Below are positions 7,993-16,856 of a DNA stretch of 64,000 nt, piece by piece. The notes beneath the pieces were generated by a model. That model saw only the letters and a program-made list of their open reading frames with translations, had not been told where the DNA came from and did no database searches. Made by a program: the position numbers and the translations under genes. Within the stretch, counting starts at the first letter, position 1. Every line of letters begins with the position of its first letter. The stretch covers positions 1 to 64,000 of the forward strand of contig NZ_JASCXJ010000005.1 in NCBI RefSeq assembly GCF_030271535.1. Direction: 5' to 3'. The DNA comes from Nocardiopsis sp. ATB16-24. Lineage in GTDB: Bacteria; Actinomycetota; Actinomycetes; Streptosporangiales; Streptosporangiaceae.

Positions 7993-9485
7993 ACGCGCCC
8001 CGCTACGCGGTCGTCGTGCCGACCGTGGGGCGCCACACCCTGCCCCGCGTGCTCCGGCCCCTGATCAACGCACCGCCCGAAGCGGCCCCCGAGGAGATCG
8101 TCGTCGCCGACGACCGACCCCCGGACCGCACGGAACCCCTGCCCGGCACGGACCACGCCCGGATACGCGTGCTGCGCACCGGCGGCGGCGGACCCGCCGC
8201 CGCACGCCAGGCCGGATGGCACTCCTGTCGTAGCGAGTGGATCGCCTTCCTGGACGACGACGTCGCCCCACCCGAGGACTGGCCCCGGAAACTGTGCGCC
8301 GACCTCGCCTCCCTGCCCGCCGAGGTGGCGGCGAGCCAGGGCCGCATCACGGTGCCCCCGCCCCAAGGGCGCGGCCCGACCGACGCCGAGCGCGTCGTCC
8401 TGGCGTTACAGGGCGCCCCCTGGATCACCGCCGACATGGCCTACCGCCGCAGCGTCCTGGAGGAGGTGGGCGGATTCGACACCCGCTTCCCACGGGCCTA
8501 CAGGGAGGACACCGACCTGGCACTGCGTGTGGAGGACGCCGGGTACACCCTGGTCGGAGGCGAACGCGAGTGCGTGCACCCCCTGCGTTCGGGCGGCCGT
8601 CTGGCCAGCCTCTCCGCCCAGCGAGGCAACGTCGACAACGCGCTGATGGACCGTCTGCACGGGCGCGGCTGGCGCCGCCGGGTCGGGGAAGGACCCGGAG
8701 GACTACGCGGACACGTCGTGACCACGGCCGCGCTCCTGGGCGCCGCGGGGGCCGCACTGGGCGGATACCGGACGGCATCGGCGGCTCTGGGCGCCCTGTG
8801 GGCGGTGCGCACCGCCCGTTTGGCCGGAGAACGGATCGCGGGGGGAGCGGCGACCGCCGCCGAGATCACCGACATGGCGGTCAGCAGCGCGCTCATCCCG
8901 CCCCTGGCCTGCTGGCAGCGCGTACGCGGAGAGATCCGCCACCTGCGGGCGCGACCGGCCCCCGCCGTACGGGCGATCCTGTTCGACAGGGACGGCACCC
9001 TGGTCGAGGACGTCCCCTACAACGGAGACCCCGACAAGGTACGTCCCACACCCGCCGCCGCCCGGGCGCTGGACCTGGCACGCCGCTCCGGACTCGCCGT
9101 GGGCGTGGTCACCAACCAGTCGGGCATCGCCCGTGGGCTGCTCACCCCGGCCCAGGTCCACGCGGTCAATCGGCGGGTGGAGGAGCTGCTCGGCCCCTTC
9201 GACGTCTGGCGGATGTGCCCGCATGGGGACGAGGACGGCTGTGCCTGCCGCAAACCGGAGCCCGGCATGATCGACTCCGCCGCCGAGGAACTGGGTGTGC
9301 TCGCCTGTCAGTGCGCCCTGATCGGCGACATCGGCTCCGACGTCGAGGCGGCGCGCGCGGCGGGCGCGCGGGGAGTGCTCGTCCCCACCGCCGCGACCCT
9401 GGACGTCGAGGTCCGCGCCGCGCCCGAGACCGCCCCCGACCTGGAGGCGGCCGTCCTACGCCTCCTGGGAGGGGGCACCCGGTGA
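7989..9485 (+). CDS. Fusion protein: family 2 glycosyltransferase plus GmhB-like heptose bisphosphate phosphatase
   Basis: 498 residues; GTG at 7989 overlaps the previous stop by 4 bp. Residues 1-215 are a GT2 transferase (VVVPTVGRH start, FLDDDVAPP near residue 90 as the acidic metal motif, YREDTDLALRVEDAG acceptor segment). Residues 330-490 are a HAD phosphatase with D333-R-D335-G-T, VVTNQSGIARG and the CPHGDEDGCACRKPEPGM zinc-loop pattern of D-glycero-D-manno-heptose-1,7-bisphosphate 7-phosphatase. Hydrophobic stretches lie between them. The fusion would couple a heptose-pathway step to glycan assembly. Both domains look intact. Confidence 0.92.
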   Translation: MNAPRYAVVVPTVGRHTLPRVLRPLINAPPEAAPEEIVVADDRPPDRTEPLPGTDHARIRVLRTGGGGPAAARQAGWHSCRSEWIAFLDDDVAPPEDWPRKLCADLASLPAEVAASQGRITVPPPQGRGPTDAERVVLALQGAPWITADMAYRRSVLEEVGGFDTRFPRAYREDTDLALRVEDAGYTLVGGERECVHPLRSGGRLASLSAQRGNVDNALMDRLHGRGWRRRVGEGPGGLRGHVVTTAALLGAAGAALGGYRTASAALGALWAVRTARLAGERIAGGAATAAEITDMAVSSALIPPLACWQRVRGEIRHLRARPAPAVRAILFDRDGTLVEDVPYNGDPDKVRPTPAAARALDLARRSGLAVGVVTNQSGIARGLLTPAQVHAVNRRVEELLGPFDVWRMCPHGDEDGCACRKPEPGMIDSAAEELGVLACQCALIGDIGSDVEAARAAGARGVLVPTAATLDVEVRAAPETAPDLEAAVLRLLGGGTR

Positions 9486-10498
9486 ACGGTGGCACCGTGC
9501 TCATCGCACGCCTGGACAGCATGGGAGACGTCCTGCTGTCCGGCCCCGCGGTACGCGCCGTCGCCCACGGGGCCGACCGGGTGGTCTACCTGGCGGGCCC
9601 TCGGGGAGCGGAGGCCGCCGCGCTGCTTCCCGGCGTGGACAGGATCCTGACCTGGTGCGCCCCCTGGATCGCCGCGGACCCCCCGCCGGTGGACCGGAGG
9701 GAGGTCACCGACCTGGTCGGGCGCCTGTCCGGTCTCGGCCTGGACGCCGCGGTGCTGCTGACCTCCTTCCACCAGTCGCCCCTGCCCCTGGCCCTGCTCC
9801 TGCGCATGGCGGGGGTGCCCCGGATCTCCGCCGTCAGTGAGGACTACCCGGGCAGTCTGCTCGACGTACGCCACCACGTGGCCCATGGCATCCCCGAGTC
9901 CGAACGGATGCTCTCCCTGGCGGAGGCGGCCGGGTACCCGCCACCTCCGGGAGAGACGGGACGCCTGGCCGTGCGCCGACCCCTGCCCGACACCCGCTGG
10001 TTGACCGGACCGGACGGGTACGCGGTGGTCCACGTGGGCGCCGACGCCCCCTCCAGGGAACTGCCGCCCGACCTGGCCGCCAAGACCGTCGCCGCGCTCA
10101 CCGAACGCGGACATCGGGTCCTGGTCACCGGCTCGGCGGACGAGGCGGACCTGGCGGCCGAGGTGGCCGCGCACGGTGGCACGGACCTGGCCGGGCGTAC
10201 CACCGTCGCGGCGTTGGCCGACGTGCTCGACCGCGCCGCCGTCCTGGTCGCGGGCAACACCGGTCCCGCCCACCTGGCCGCCGCGGTCGGCACACCCGTG
10301 GTCTCCCTCTTCTCCCCGGTCGTGCCCGCCTCGGCCTGGGCCCCCTACGGAACCCCGGTCCGGGTCCTGGGAGACCAGCGGGCGCCCTGCGCCGACACGC
10401 GGGCCCGCACCTGTCCGGTGCCGGGCCACCCGTGTCTGGCCTCGGTGTCCTCCGACGACGTCCTGACCGCAGTCGACGAACTCCTGGGGGAACGATGA
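9482..10498 (+). CDS. Glycosyltransferase family 9, heptosyltransferase-like
   Basis: 338 residues from a GTG overlapping the previous stop by 4 bp. Starts VLIARLDSMGDVLLSGPAVRAV, the hallmark of ADP-heptose:LPS heptosyltransferases. Later comes VVHVGADAPSRELPPD and the donor-binding segment LVAGNTGPAHLAAAVGTPVVSLFSPVVP. It also shows a CADTRARTCPVPGHPCL cysteine-rich tail that is common in this family. Since GmhA, GmhB-like and HldE enzymes are encoded in the same operon, ADP-heptose is the most likely donor. The acceptor is unknown because the organism has no LPS. Confidence 0.94.
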   Translation: MNGGTVLIARLDSMGDVLLSGPAVRAVAHGADRVVYLAGPRGAEAAALLPGVDRILTWCAPWIAADPPPVDRREVTDLVGRLSGLGLDAAVLLTSFHQSPLPLALLLRMAGVPRISAVSEDYPGSLLDVRHHVAHGIPESERMLSLAEAAGYPPPPGETGRLAVRRPLPDTRWLTGPDGYAVVHVGADAPSRELPPDLAAKTVAALTERGHRVLVTGSADEADLAAEVAAHGGTDLAGRTTVAALADVLDRAAVLVAGNTGPAHLAAAVGTPVVSLFSPVVPASAWAPYGTPVRVLGDQRAPCADTRARTCPVPGHPCLASVSSDDVLTAVDELLGER

Positions 10499-11535
10499 CC
10501 GTCCAGAACCCGGCGCCGACCGCCCCGACCGACATGGCCCAGGGCCGGGCACGCACACCCGCGCGCGTCCTGAGGATCCTGCTATGGCACGTGCACGGAT
10601 CGTGGACGACCGCGTTCGTCCACGGGGGACACACCTGCATGCTGCCGGTGACCCCCGACCGCGGACCGGACGGGCGGGGCCGCGCGCGCACCTGGGACTG
10701 GCCGGCCAACGCCGTGGAACTTCCGTGGGACCGGATGCGAGGAAGCGGGCCCGACCTGGTGATCCTCCAACGTCCGCACGAGATCGCTCTGGCCGAGCGG
10801 CTCCTGGGCCGCACCCTGGGCCGGGACGTGCCCGCCCTCTACGTCGAGCACAACACCCCCCGCGGCGACGTTCCGCTCACCCGTCACCCCGTGGCGGACC
10901 GCGCCGACATCCCGGTCGTGCACGTCACCTACTTCAACGATCTGTTCTGGGACTGCGGGCGCGCCCCCACCCACGTGATCGAGCACGGGGTCCCCGACCC
11001 CGGACACCGCTACACGGGTGAGATCGCCCGCGCGGGCGTGGTGCTCAACGAACCCCTGCGGCGCTGGCGCTTCACCGGAACCGACCTGCTGCCCGGGCTC
11101 GCCCGTCGGGTGCCGCTGGACCTGTTCGGGATGGACGTGGCGGGGGTCCCCGACCACCTCGCACTGCCCCCCGCCCGACTGCGCGCCCACGAGGACCTGC
11201 CCCAGGGCGCCATGCACGAGCAGCTCGCCCGCCGCCGCTCCTACGTCCACCCCCTGCGTTGGACGTCGCTCGGCCTGTCCCTCATCGAGGCCATGATGCT
11301 CGGACTTCCCGTCGCCGTCCTGGGGACCACCGAGGCCCACGAGGCGGTACCGCCCGAGGCGGGTGTCGTCTCGACCGACCCACGAGTACTCGCCGAGGCG
11401 CTGCACGCCTTCCACCAGGACGGCGCCCTGGCCTCGCGCACCGGCACGGCCGCACGGGCGGCGGCGCTGCGCCGCTACGGGCTCACCAGGTTCCTCGATG
11501 AGTGGGACCGGGTGCTACAGGAGGTGACGTCATGA
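10495..11535 (+). CDS. Glycosyltransferase, GT-B type (group 1-like)
   Basis: 346 residues; ATG overlaps the previous stop. The N-terminal half contains ILLWHVHGSWTTAFVHGGH and a VEHNTPRGDVPLTRHP segment. The C-terminal half has YVHPLRWTSLGLSLIEAMMLGLPVAVL, which is the donor-site SLIEAMxxGLPV motif of GT4-like enzymes. A basic Arg/Ala-rich stretch precedes the fold at residues 15-25. It lies between a GT9 and a GT4 gene in the operon. Sugar donor and acceptor cannot be told from sequence. Confidence 0.85.
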   Translation: MTVQNPAPTAPTDMAQGRARTPARVLRILLWHVHGSWTTAFVHGGHTCMLPVTPDRGPDGRGRARTWDWPANAVELPWDRMRGSGPDLVILQRPHEIALAERLLGRTLGRDVPALYVEHNTPRGDVPLTRHPVADRADIPVVHVTYFNDLFWDCGRAPTHVIEHGVPDPGHRYTGEIARAGVVLNEPLRRWRFTGTDLLPGLARRVPLDLFGMDVAGVPDHLALPPARLRAHEDLPQGAMHEQLARRRSYVHPLRWTSLGLSLIEAMMLGLPVAVLGTTEAHEAVPPEAGVVSTDPRVLAEALHAFHQDGALASRTGTAARAAALRRYGLTRFLDEWDRVLQEVTS

Positions 11536-12785
11536 GGATCGCCATGGTCTCCGAACACGCCAGCCCGCTGGCGGCGATCAGCGGGGAGGACGCCGGCGGC
11601 CAGAACGTGCACGTGGCCGAACTGGCCGCGGCGTTGGCGGCCAGGGGACACGAGGTCGTCGTCTACACGCGCCGCACCGACGCCGAGCTTCCCGACACCG
11701 TGCCCCTGGGGCGGGGGGTGCGCGTGGAACACGTGCGCGCAGGTCCGGCCGCGACGATCAGCAAGGACGAACTGCCCCGGTACATGCCCGAGTTCGCGCA
11801 GCGGCTACGGGCCGCCTGGCGCGTCCACAGGCCCGACGTCGTCCACGCCCACTTCTGGATGAGCGGCTTCGCCTCGCTGCGCGCGGCCAACACCCTGGAT
11901 CTGCCGGTGTTGCAGACCTTCCACGCTCTGGGCACAGTCAAGCGCCGACACCAGGGCACGGAGGACACCAGCCCCATCGAGCGCATCCCGACCGAGCGCG
12001 CGGTGGCCCGCCAGTGCGACATGGTCGTGGCCACCTCCACGGACGAAGGACGAGAACTGGGGGAGTGGGGCGTCCCGCCCGACCGTGTCGCGGTCGTGCC
12101 CTGCGGTGTGGACACCGGACGCTTCACCCCCCAAGGGCCGCGCGCCTCCAGAGGCGACCGGCCGCGCCTGCTCAGCCTGGGTCGCCTGGTCAAACGCAAG
12201 GGTGTGGACACGGTGATCCGCGCGCTGGCCGAGGTGCCCGAGGCCGAACTGGTCATCGCCGGCGGAGCCGACCGGGAACGCCTGTGGACCCAGCCCGAGG
12301 CGGTACGGCTGCGCATGGTCGCCGAGCGCATGGGCGTGATCGACCGGGTCCACTTCCTGGGATGCGTCGACCGCCACGAGGTCCCCGCGCTGCTCAGGTC
12401 GGTCGACGTCGCCGTCAACGTGCCCTGGTACGAGCCGTTCGGCATCTCCACCGTCGAGGCGATGGCCTGCGGTGTCCCGGTGGTGGCCTCGCGTGTGGGC
12501 GGCCACCTGGACACCGTCGTCCACGGTCGGACCGGGCTGCTCGTACCACCACGCTCCCCCGAGAGGCTGGGCCGGGCCGTGCGCTGGCTGCTCTCGGACG
12601 AGGCGACCAGGACCTCCTTCGCCGAGGCGGCGGCCGAGCGCGCCCGAGAACACTACTCCTGGGCGGAGGTGGCCCGACGTACCGAGGAGTGCTTCCTGAG
12701 CCGCGTCGCCGGCGCACGGATCCCGGCCCAGCGCGCGGACCACAGCACGCCGGTGGGCACCACGGCCATGGGGGGCGAGGAATGA
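11532..12785 (+). CDS. Glycosyltransferase family 4
   Basis: 417 residues; ATG overlaps the previous stop by 4 bp. Starts RIAMVSEHASPL and continues with DAGGQNVHVAELAAALAARGHEV, the sucrose-synthase/MshA-like loop. The C-terminal domain has SLGRLVKRKGVDTVIRAL and the nucleotide-sugar motif PWYEPFGISTVEAMACGVPVVAS (E-x7-E type retaining GT4). The close match to MshA-like and sucrose-phosphate-synthase-like enzymes suggests a nucleotide-activated hexose donor. MshA itself is unlikely given the glycan-operon context. Confidence 0.92.
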   Translation: MRIAMVSEHASPLAAISGEDAGGQNVHVAELAAALAARGHEVVVYTRRTDAELPDTVPLGRGVRVEHVRAGPAATISKDELPRYMPEFAQRLRAAWRVHRPDVVHAHFWMSGFASLRAANTLDLPVLQTFHALGTVKRRHQGTEDTSPIERIPTERAVARQCDMVVATSTDEGRELGEWGVPPDRVAVVPCGVDTGRFTPQGPRASRGDRPRLLSLGRLVKRKGVDTVIRALAEVPEAELVIAGGADRERLWTQPEAVRLRMVAERMGVIDRVHFLGCVDRHEVPALLRSVDVAVNVPWYEPFGISTVEAMACGVPVVASRVGGHLDTVVHGRTGLLVPPRSPERLGRAVRWLLSDEATRTSFAEAAAERAREHYSWAEVARRTEECFLSRVAGARIPAQRADHSTPVGTTAMGGEE

Positions 12786-13375
12786 TGCACACGCACCTGA
12801 GAAGGCTCAACTCCGCCCTGGAGGGCACGGACGCGGCCCGCGTCGAGCGGTGGGGAGCCCGCGCCGCCCGGGAGCTGCGCCGGGGGCAGCGCCTCTTCGC
12901 CTGCGGCAACGGCGGCAGCGCGGCCGAGGCCCAGCACCTGACCGCGGAACTGACGGGACGCTTCGAGGGCGAACGCGCGCCCCTGTCGGCGATCGCGCTG
13001 CACACGGACACCTCCAGCCTCACCGCCATCGCCAACGACTACGGCTACCACCAGGTCTACGCGCGTCAACTACGCGCACACGCCCGCCCGGGCGACCTCC
13101 TGGTGTGCATGTCCACCAGCGGTGGCAGCGAGAACGTCGTCGCCGCGGCCAAGGCCGCGCACGAACTCGGGGTCCTGTGCTGGGCGATGACCGGGCCCGG
13201 CCCCAACGCCCTGGAGTCGCTCAGCGACGAGACGGTCACGGTTCCCGCGCCGCACACCTCGACCGTGCAGGAGGTGCACCTGGCGCTGGTCCACGTGTTC
13301 TGCGCGGCGGTGGACCGGGAGTTGGCCGCGGAAGGGCCCGGAGTGTTCGTGCCCGCGCGGAGGGCGGCCACATGA
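12782..13375 (+). CDS. gmhA: Sedoheptulose 7-phosphate isomerase (phosphoheptose isomerase)
   Basis: 197 residues with a SIS fold. FACGNGGSAAEAQHLTAEL near residues 40-58 and CMSTSGGSENVVAAAKAA near 103-120 are the two phosphate-binding loops of GmhA. TSTVQEVHLALVHVFC supplies the zinc-site and catalytic region near the C-terminus. It converts sedoheptulose 7-phosphate to D-glycero-D-manno-heptose 7-phosphate, the first committed step of NDP-heptose synthesis. ATG at 12782 overlaps the previous stop, and the gene is followed with a 4-bp overlap by HldE. Confidence 0.96.
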   Translation: MMHTHLRRLNSALEGTDAARVERWGARAARELRRGQRLFACGNGGSAAEAQHLTAELTGRFEGERAPLSAIALHTDTSSLTAIANDYGYHQVYARQLRAHARPGDLLVCMSTSGGSENVVAAAKAAHELGVLCWAMTGPGPNALESLSDETVTVPAPHTSTVQEVHLALVHVFCAAVDRELAAEGPGVFVPARRAAT

Positions 13376-14745
13376 GCGCCGGACCCGTGGTGGTGGTCGG
13401 CGACGCCCTGCTGGACGTGGACCTGCGCGGGGTGTCCCACCGCGACTGCCCCGACGCGCCCGCGCCCGTACTGGAGGAGACCGAGGCCTGGTACCGCCCC
13501 GGCGGCGCCGCCCTGGCGGCCCTGTGTGCCGGAGAAGGCGGACGCGAGGTGGTCCTGGTGACCGCTGTCGGCCGCGACGAGGCCGCGGACGACCTCGCCC
13601 GGCTCCTGGAGGGAAGGGTCGCGCTGGTGGGCCTGCCGCTGATGGAGCGCACACCCACCAAGACCCGACTCCAGGCCAACGGGCGCACCGTGGCCCGCCT
13701 GGACCAGGGGTGCGACGGCGTGGAGCGGACCGCCTCCCGTGAGGCCGTACGCGAGGCCCTGGCCGAGGCCTCGGCCGTGCTGGTCGCCGACTACGGACAC
13801 GGACTCCTCCGCCAGAACACCGTACGCGAGGCCCTGGCCGCACACGCCCCCGGTGTCCCGCTCGTGTGGGATCCGCACCCGCGCGGTGCGGCGCCCCTGC
13901 CGGGGGCGTGGCTGGTCACACCCAACGCGACCGAGGCGCGCGTGGCCGAAGACGGGGGCGAACGCGTCCTGCGTCGGGCGAGCGCCCTGGCCAGGACGTG
14001 GGGCGCGCGTTCCGTGGCGCTCACCCTCGGCGCCCGGGGCGCGGCGTGGGCCGACGCCTCCGGGCGGGCCGTCCTGGTGCCCGGGGAGCCCGTGGAGACA
14101 CCGACGGACACCTGCGGTGCGGGGGACGCCTTCGCCGCCGCGTGCGCCGTGGCGCTGGCCGACGGAACGCACGTACGTCGGGCCGTCCACCACGCGGTCT
14201 CCACGGCGTCGGATTTCGTGGCCCGGGGCGGAGCCTCGGCCCACACACGCCCGCGTCCGGACACACCGGCGGAGTCCCGACCCATCGACGGCGTCGCGGG
14301 CAAGGAGAGACGGCGGAGGGTCGTGGCCACGGGCGGATGCTTCGACGTCCTGCATCCCGGGCACGTCGACCTGCTGCGCCGGGCCCGGGCCCTGGGGGAC
14401 CGCCTCGTGGTGCTGCTCAACAGCGACTCCTCCGTGCGCTCGCTCAAGGGCGGCGGCAGGCCGGTCGTGGGCGAGCAGGACCGGGCCCGCGTGCTCTCCG
14501 CGCTCGACTGCGTGGACGAGGTCATCGTGTTCGACGAGACCACGCCCGTACGCGCCCTGTCGCGGCTGCGGCCCGACGTGTGGGTCAAGGGCGGCGACTA
14601 CGACGTGGAGGACCTACCCGAGACACCCGTGGTGAGAAGCAACGGAGGAGAGGTCGTCACCGTGCCGTTGGTACCGGGCCACTCCACGACCGGGCTGCTC
14701 ACCCGGATCCGCGGCCGAGGACGCGACGGGGTGTCCGTCCTGTGA
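13372..14745 (+). CDS. hldE: Bifunctional D-beta-heptose 7-phosphate kinase / heptose 1-phosphate adenylyltransferase
   Basis: 457 residues. Residues 1-295 are a PfkB-type sugar kinase (VVVVGDALLDVDLRG start; GAGDAFAAACAVALA anion-hole and catalytic Asp near residue 250). Residues 315-457 are a cytidylyltransferase-like domain with GCFDVLHPGHVDLLRRAR (HxGH nucleotide site) and VWVKGGDY, as in E. coli HldE. The first domain makes heptose 1,7-bisphosphate. After GmhB-type dephosphorylation, the second makes ADP-heptose. ATG overlaps the gmhA stop. The gene ends the overlapping operon; the next gene starts 83 bp later. Confidence 0.95.
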   Translation: MSAGPVVVVGDALLDVDLRGVSHRDCPDAPAPVLEETEAWYRPGGAALAALCAGEGGREVVLVTAVGRDEAADDLARLLEGRVALVGLPLMERTPTKTRLQANGRTVARLDQGCDGVERTASREAVREALAEASAVLVADYGHGLLRQNTVREALAAHAPGVPLVWDPHPRGAAPLPGAWLVTPNATEARVAEDGGERVLRRASALARTWGARSVALTLGARGAAWADASGRAVLVPGEPVETPTDTCGAGDAFAAACAVALADGTHVRRAVHHAVSTASDFVARGGASAHTRPRPDTPAESRPIDGVAGKERRRRVVATGGCFDVLHPGHVDLLRRARALGDRLVVLLNSDSSVRSLKGGGRPVVGEQDRARVLSALDCVDEVIVFDETTPVRALSRLRPDVWVKGGDYDVEDLPETPVVRSNGGEVVTVPLVPGHSTTGLLTRIRGRGRDGVSVL

Positions 14746-14828
14746 GGACCGCCGCGTCCGCACCGGACGCCGACAGACCGCAGGCCGAATGCCGGCCACC
14801 GACATCCATCTGAGGAACGGGGGAAGAG

Positions 14829-15515
14829 ATGCGTCCACTCGGAAACACGCTGATCACCGGAGGCGCTTCGGGACTGGGGGCGGCCACGGCCCTGGCCGTG
14901 GCCGCCGAAGGGGGAAGGCCGATCATCCTGGACAGGCGGCACCCCGGTAACGACATGCCCTTCGAACAGGTCGACCTGGCCGACCGGGAGGCGGTCGAAC
15001 GGGCCGTGCGGCGGGTCGGCGTCGAGCACGGAAGGATCGACGCCCTGGTCAACGCGGCCGGGACCGACGCCTGTGGCACCCTCACCGACGTGTCCGCCGA
15101 GGACTGGGAACGGGTCGTCCAGGTCAACCTGCTCGGCACCGTCTCGGTGACCCGCGCGGCCCTTCCACACCTGCGCGCGTCCCAGGGCACGGTCGTCAAC
15201 TGCGCCTCCACCCTCGGACTGCGCGCTCTGAGCGACGCCACCGCCTACTGCGCCTCCAAGTTCGGGGTCGTGGGCTTCACCCGGGCTCTGGCCGCCGAAC
15301 TCGCCGGCCAGGTCGGGGTGACGCTCCTGATCCCCGGAGGCATGAGCACGTCCTTCTTCGACGGCCGCCCGGAACAGTACAAACCCGGCCCGGACGCCAA
15401 GCTCAACGCGCCCGAGGACGTGGCCCGCACGGTGCTCTTCGCGCTGCGTCAGCCACCCGGTTGCGAGGTACGGGAGATGGTCGTCTGCCCCTCCCAAGAG
15501 ACCTCCTGGCCCTGA
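14829..15515 (+). CDS. Short-chain dehydrogenase/reductase
   Basis: 228 residues, classical SDR. TGGASGLGAATALA near residues 10-23 is the NAD(P)-binding TGxxxGxG motif, NAAG occurs mid-domain, and YCASKFG gives the YxxxK catalytic pair with the preceding Ser in NCAST. A GGGGGAAGAG ribosome-binding site precedes the ATG. Position just after hldE and before a UDP-sugar SDR suggests a role in sugar or lipid-carrier reduction within the glycan locus. The substrate is unknown; it is not an HldD-type epimerase, which is an extended SDR. Confidence 0.9.
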   Translation: MRPLGNTLITGGASGLGAATALAVAAEGGRPIILDRRHPGNDMPFEQVDLADREAVERAVRRVGVEHGRIDALVNAAGTDACGTLTDVSAEDWERVVQVNLLGTVSVTRAALPHLRASQGTVVNCASTLGLRALSDATAYCASKFGVVGFTRALAAELAGQVGVTLLIPGGMSTSFFDGRPEQYKPGPDAKLNAPEDVARTVLFALRQPPGCEVREMVVCPSQETSWP

Positions 15516-15713
15516 GGACCGTCCGGTGAGGAGTCGCGCCGCCCCGACACGGGCCGCGACGCGACGGAAGGCCGGGGGAGCACACGGCCGGGGGGTCGGC
15601 GGGGCTCCGGAGGCGCCCCCGGCTCCGAAGGAGACCGCCCCCGGGACCCTCGAAGAGCAGGAGCCCCGGAAGAACACTGCCTGGGAAGACGGCGAGACCT
15701 GGAGGTGGGCGAT

Positions 15714-16706
15714 ATGAGGGAACCCGCGCCGAGAGGTACTGTCCTGGTCACCGGTGGCGCCGGATTCATCGGCTCCCATCTGTGCGAACGGCTGCTGGAG
15801 AGGGGCGCACGCGTGGTGTGCCTGGACAACTTCGCGACCGGCCGCGCGGAGAACGTGGGACACCTGGCCGGACACCCCTCGTTCGAGCTGAGGGAGGCCG
15901 ATCTCACCGAGCCGTTCACGATGGACGAACCCGTGACCACGGTCTTCCACCTGGCCTCGGCCGCGTCACCGCCGGACTACCTGCGCCTGCCGGTGGAGAC
16001 GTTGGAGGTGGGCAGCCTGGGCACCCGCAACGTCCTGGAACTGGCGGGTGAGCACGGTGCGCGCGTGGTCCTGGCCTCCACCAGTGAGATCTACGGGGAT
16101 CCACTGGAGTACCCGCAACGCGAGACCTACTGGGGCAACGTCAACCCGATCGGGCCGCGCAGCGTCTACGACGAGGCCAAACGCTACGCCGAGTCGTTGA
16201 CGATGGCCCACCACCGTGCGCGGGGGACCAGCGTGGGCATCGCCAGGATCTTCAACTGCTACGGGCCGCGCATGCGCGCCGACGACGGCCGGATGGTGCC
16301 CACCTTCCTCAACCAGGCCCTGGAGGGCCGACCCCTGACGGTGGCCGGGGACGGCCACCAGACCAGGTCGCTGTGCTACGTGGAGGACACCGTGCGGGGC
16401 CTGCTCGCCCTGGCCGACAGCGCCGTGACGGGACCGGTCAACATCGGCAGCGACGAGGAACTGTCCGTGCTGAGCCTGGCCCGTATCGTACTGAGCGTGA
16501 CCGGGGCCCGCGGCGGGATCACGTTCATCGAACGCCCGCAGGACGACCCGCGCTACCGCAGGCCCGACATCCGGTTGGCCGAGGAGGCCCTGGACTGGCG
16601 TCCGCGCATACGCCTGGAGGAGGGGCTGCGCCGAACACTCGCCTACTTCGTGGAGCAGCGCTCCCGCTACGACGGCCTTCCCGAGGGGGCCACACCGGCC
16701 AACTAA
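15714..16706 (+). CDS. NAD-dependent epimerase/dehydratase, UDP-glucuronate decarboxylase (UDP-xylose synthase)-like
   Basis: 330 residues, extended SDR. VLVTGGAGFIGSHLCERLLERG opens the Rossmann fold; STSEIYGDPLEYPQ, SVYDEAKRYAESL (YxxxK) and ARIFNCYGPRMRADDGRMVP follow, a series most like UXS/ArnA-type decarboxylases, which turn UDP-glucuronate into UDP-xylose. A dTDP-glucose dehydratase relative is possible. ATG at 15714 follows GGAGGTGG by 5 bp; a GTG 9 bp upstream is less well placed. It probably provides a pentose donor for one of the local glycosyltransferases. Confidence 0.88.
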   Translation: MREPAPRGTVLVTGGAGFIGSHLCERLLERGARVVCLDNFATGRAENVGHLAGHPSFELREADLTEPFTMDEPVTTVFHLASAASPPDYLRLPVETLEVGSLGTRNVLELAGEHGARVVLASTSEIYGDPLEYPQRETYWGNVNPIGPRSVYDEAKRYAESLTMAHHRARGTSVGIARIFNCYGPRMRADDGRMVPTFLNQALEGRPLTVAGDGHQTRSLCYVEDTVRGLLALADSAVTGPVNIGSDEELSVLSLARIVLSVTGARGGITFIERPQDDPRYRRPDIRLAEEALDWRPRIRLEEGLRRTLAYFVEQRSRYDGLPEGATPAN

Positions 16707-16856
16707 TGCACCGGGGGCCTCGACGCGGACCGTCTGGGACCAAGGAGGCCACGTCTTCGGGGGGACGAACGGCGTCCCCTGTCGTCACGGGCGAGGACGT
16801 CTCGGCGATCCCGCGCGGGCGCCCTCGCGCCCAGGAGAGGCGAAGGAGGAATCGCG

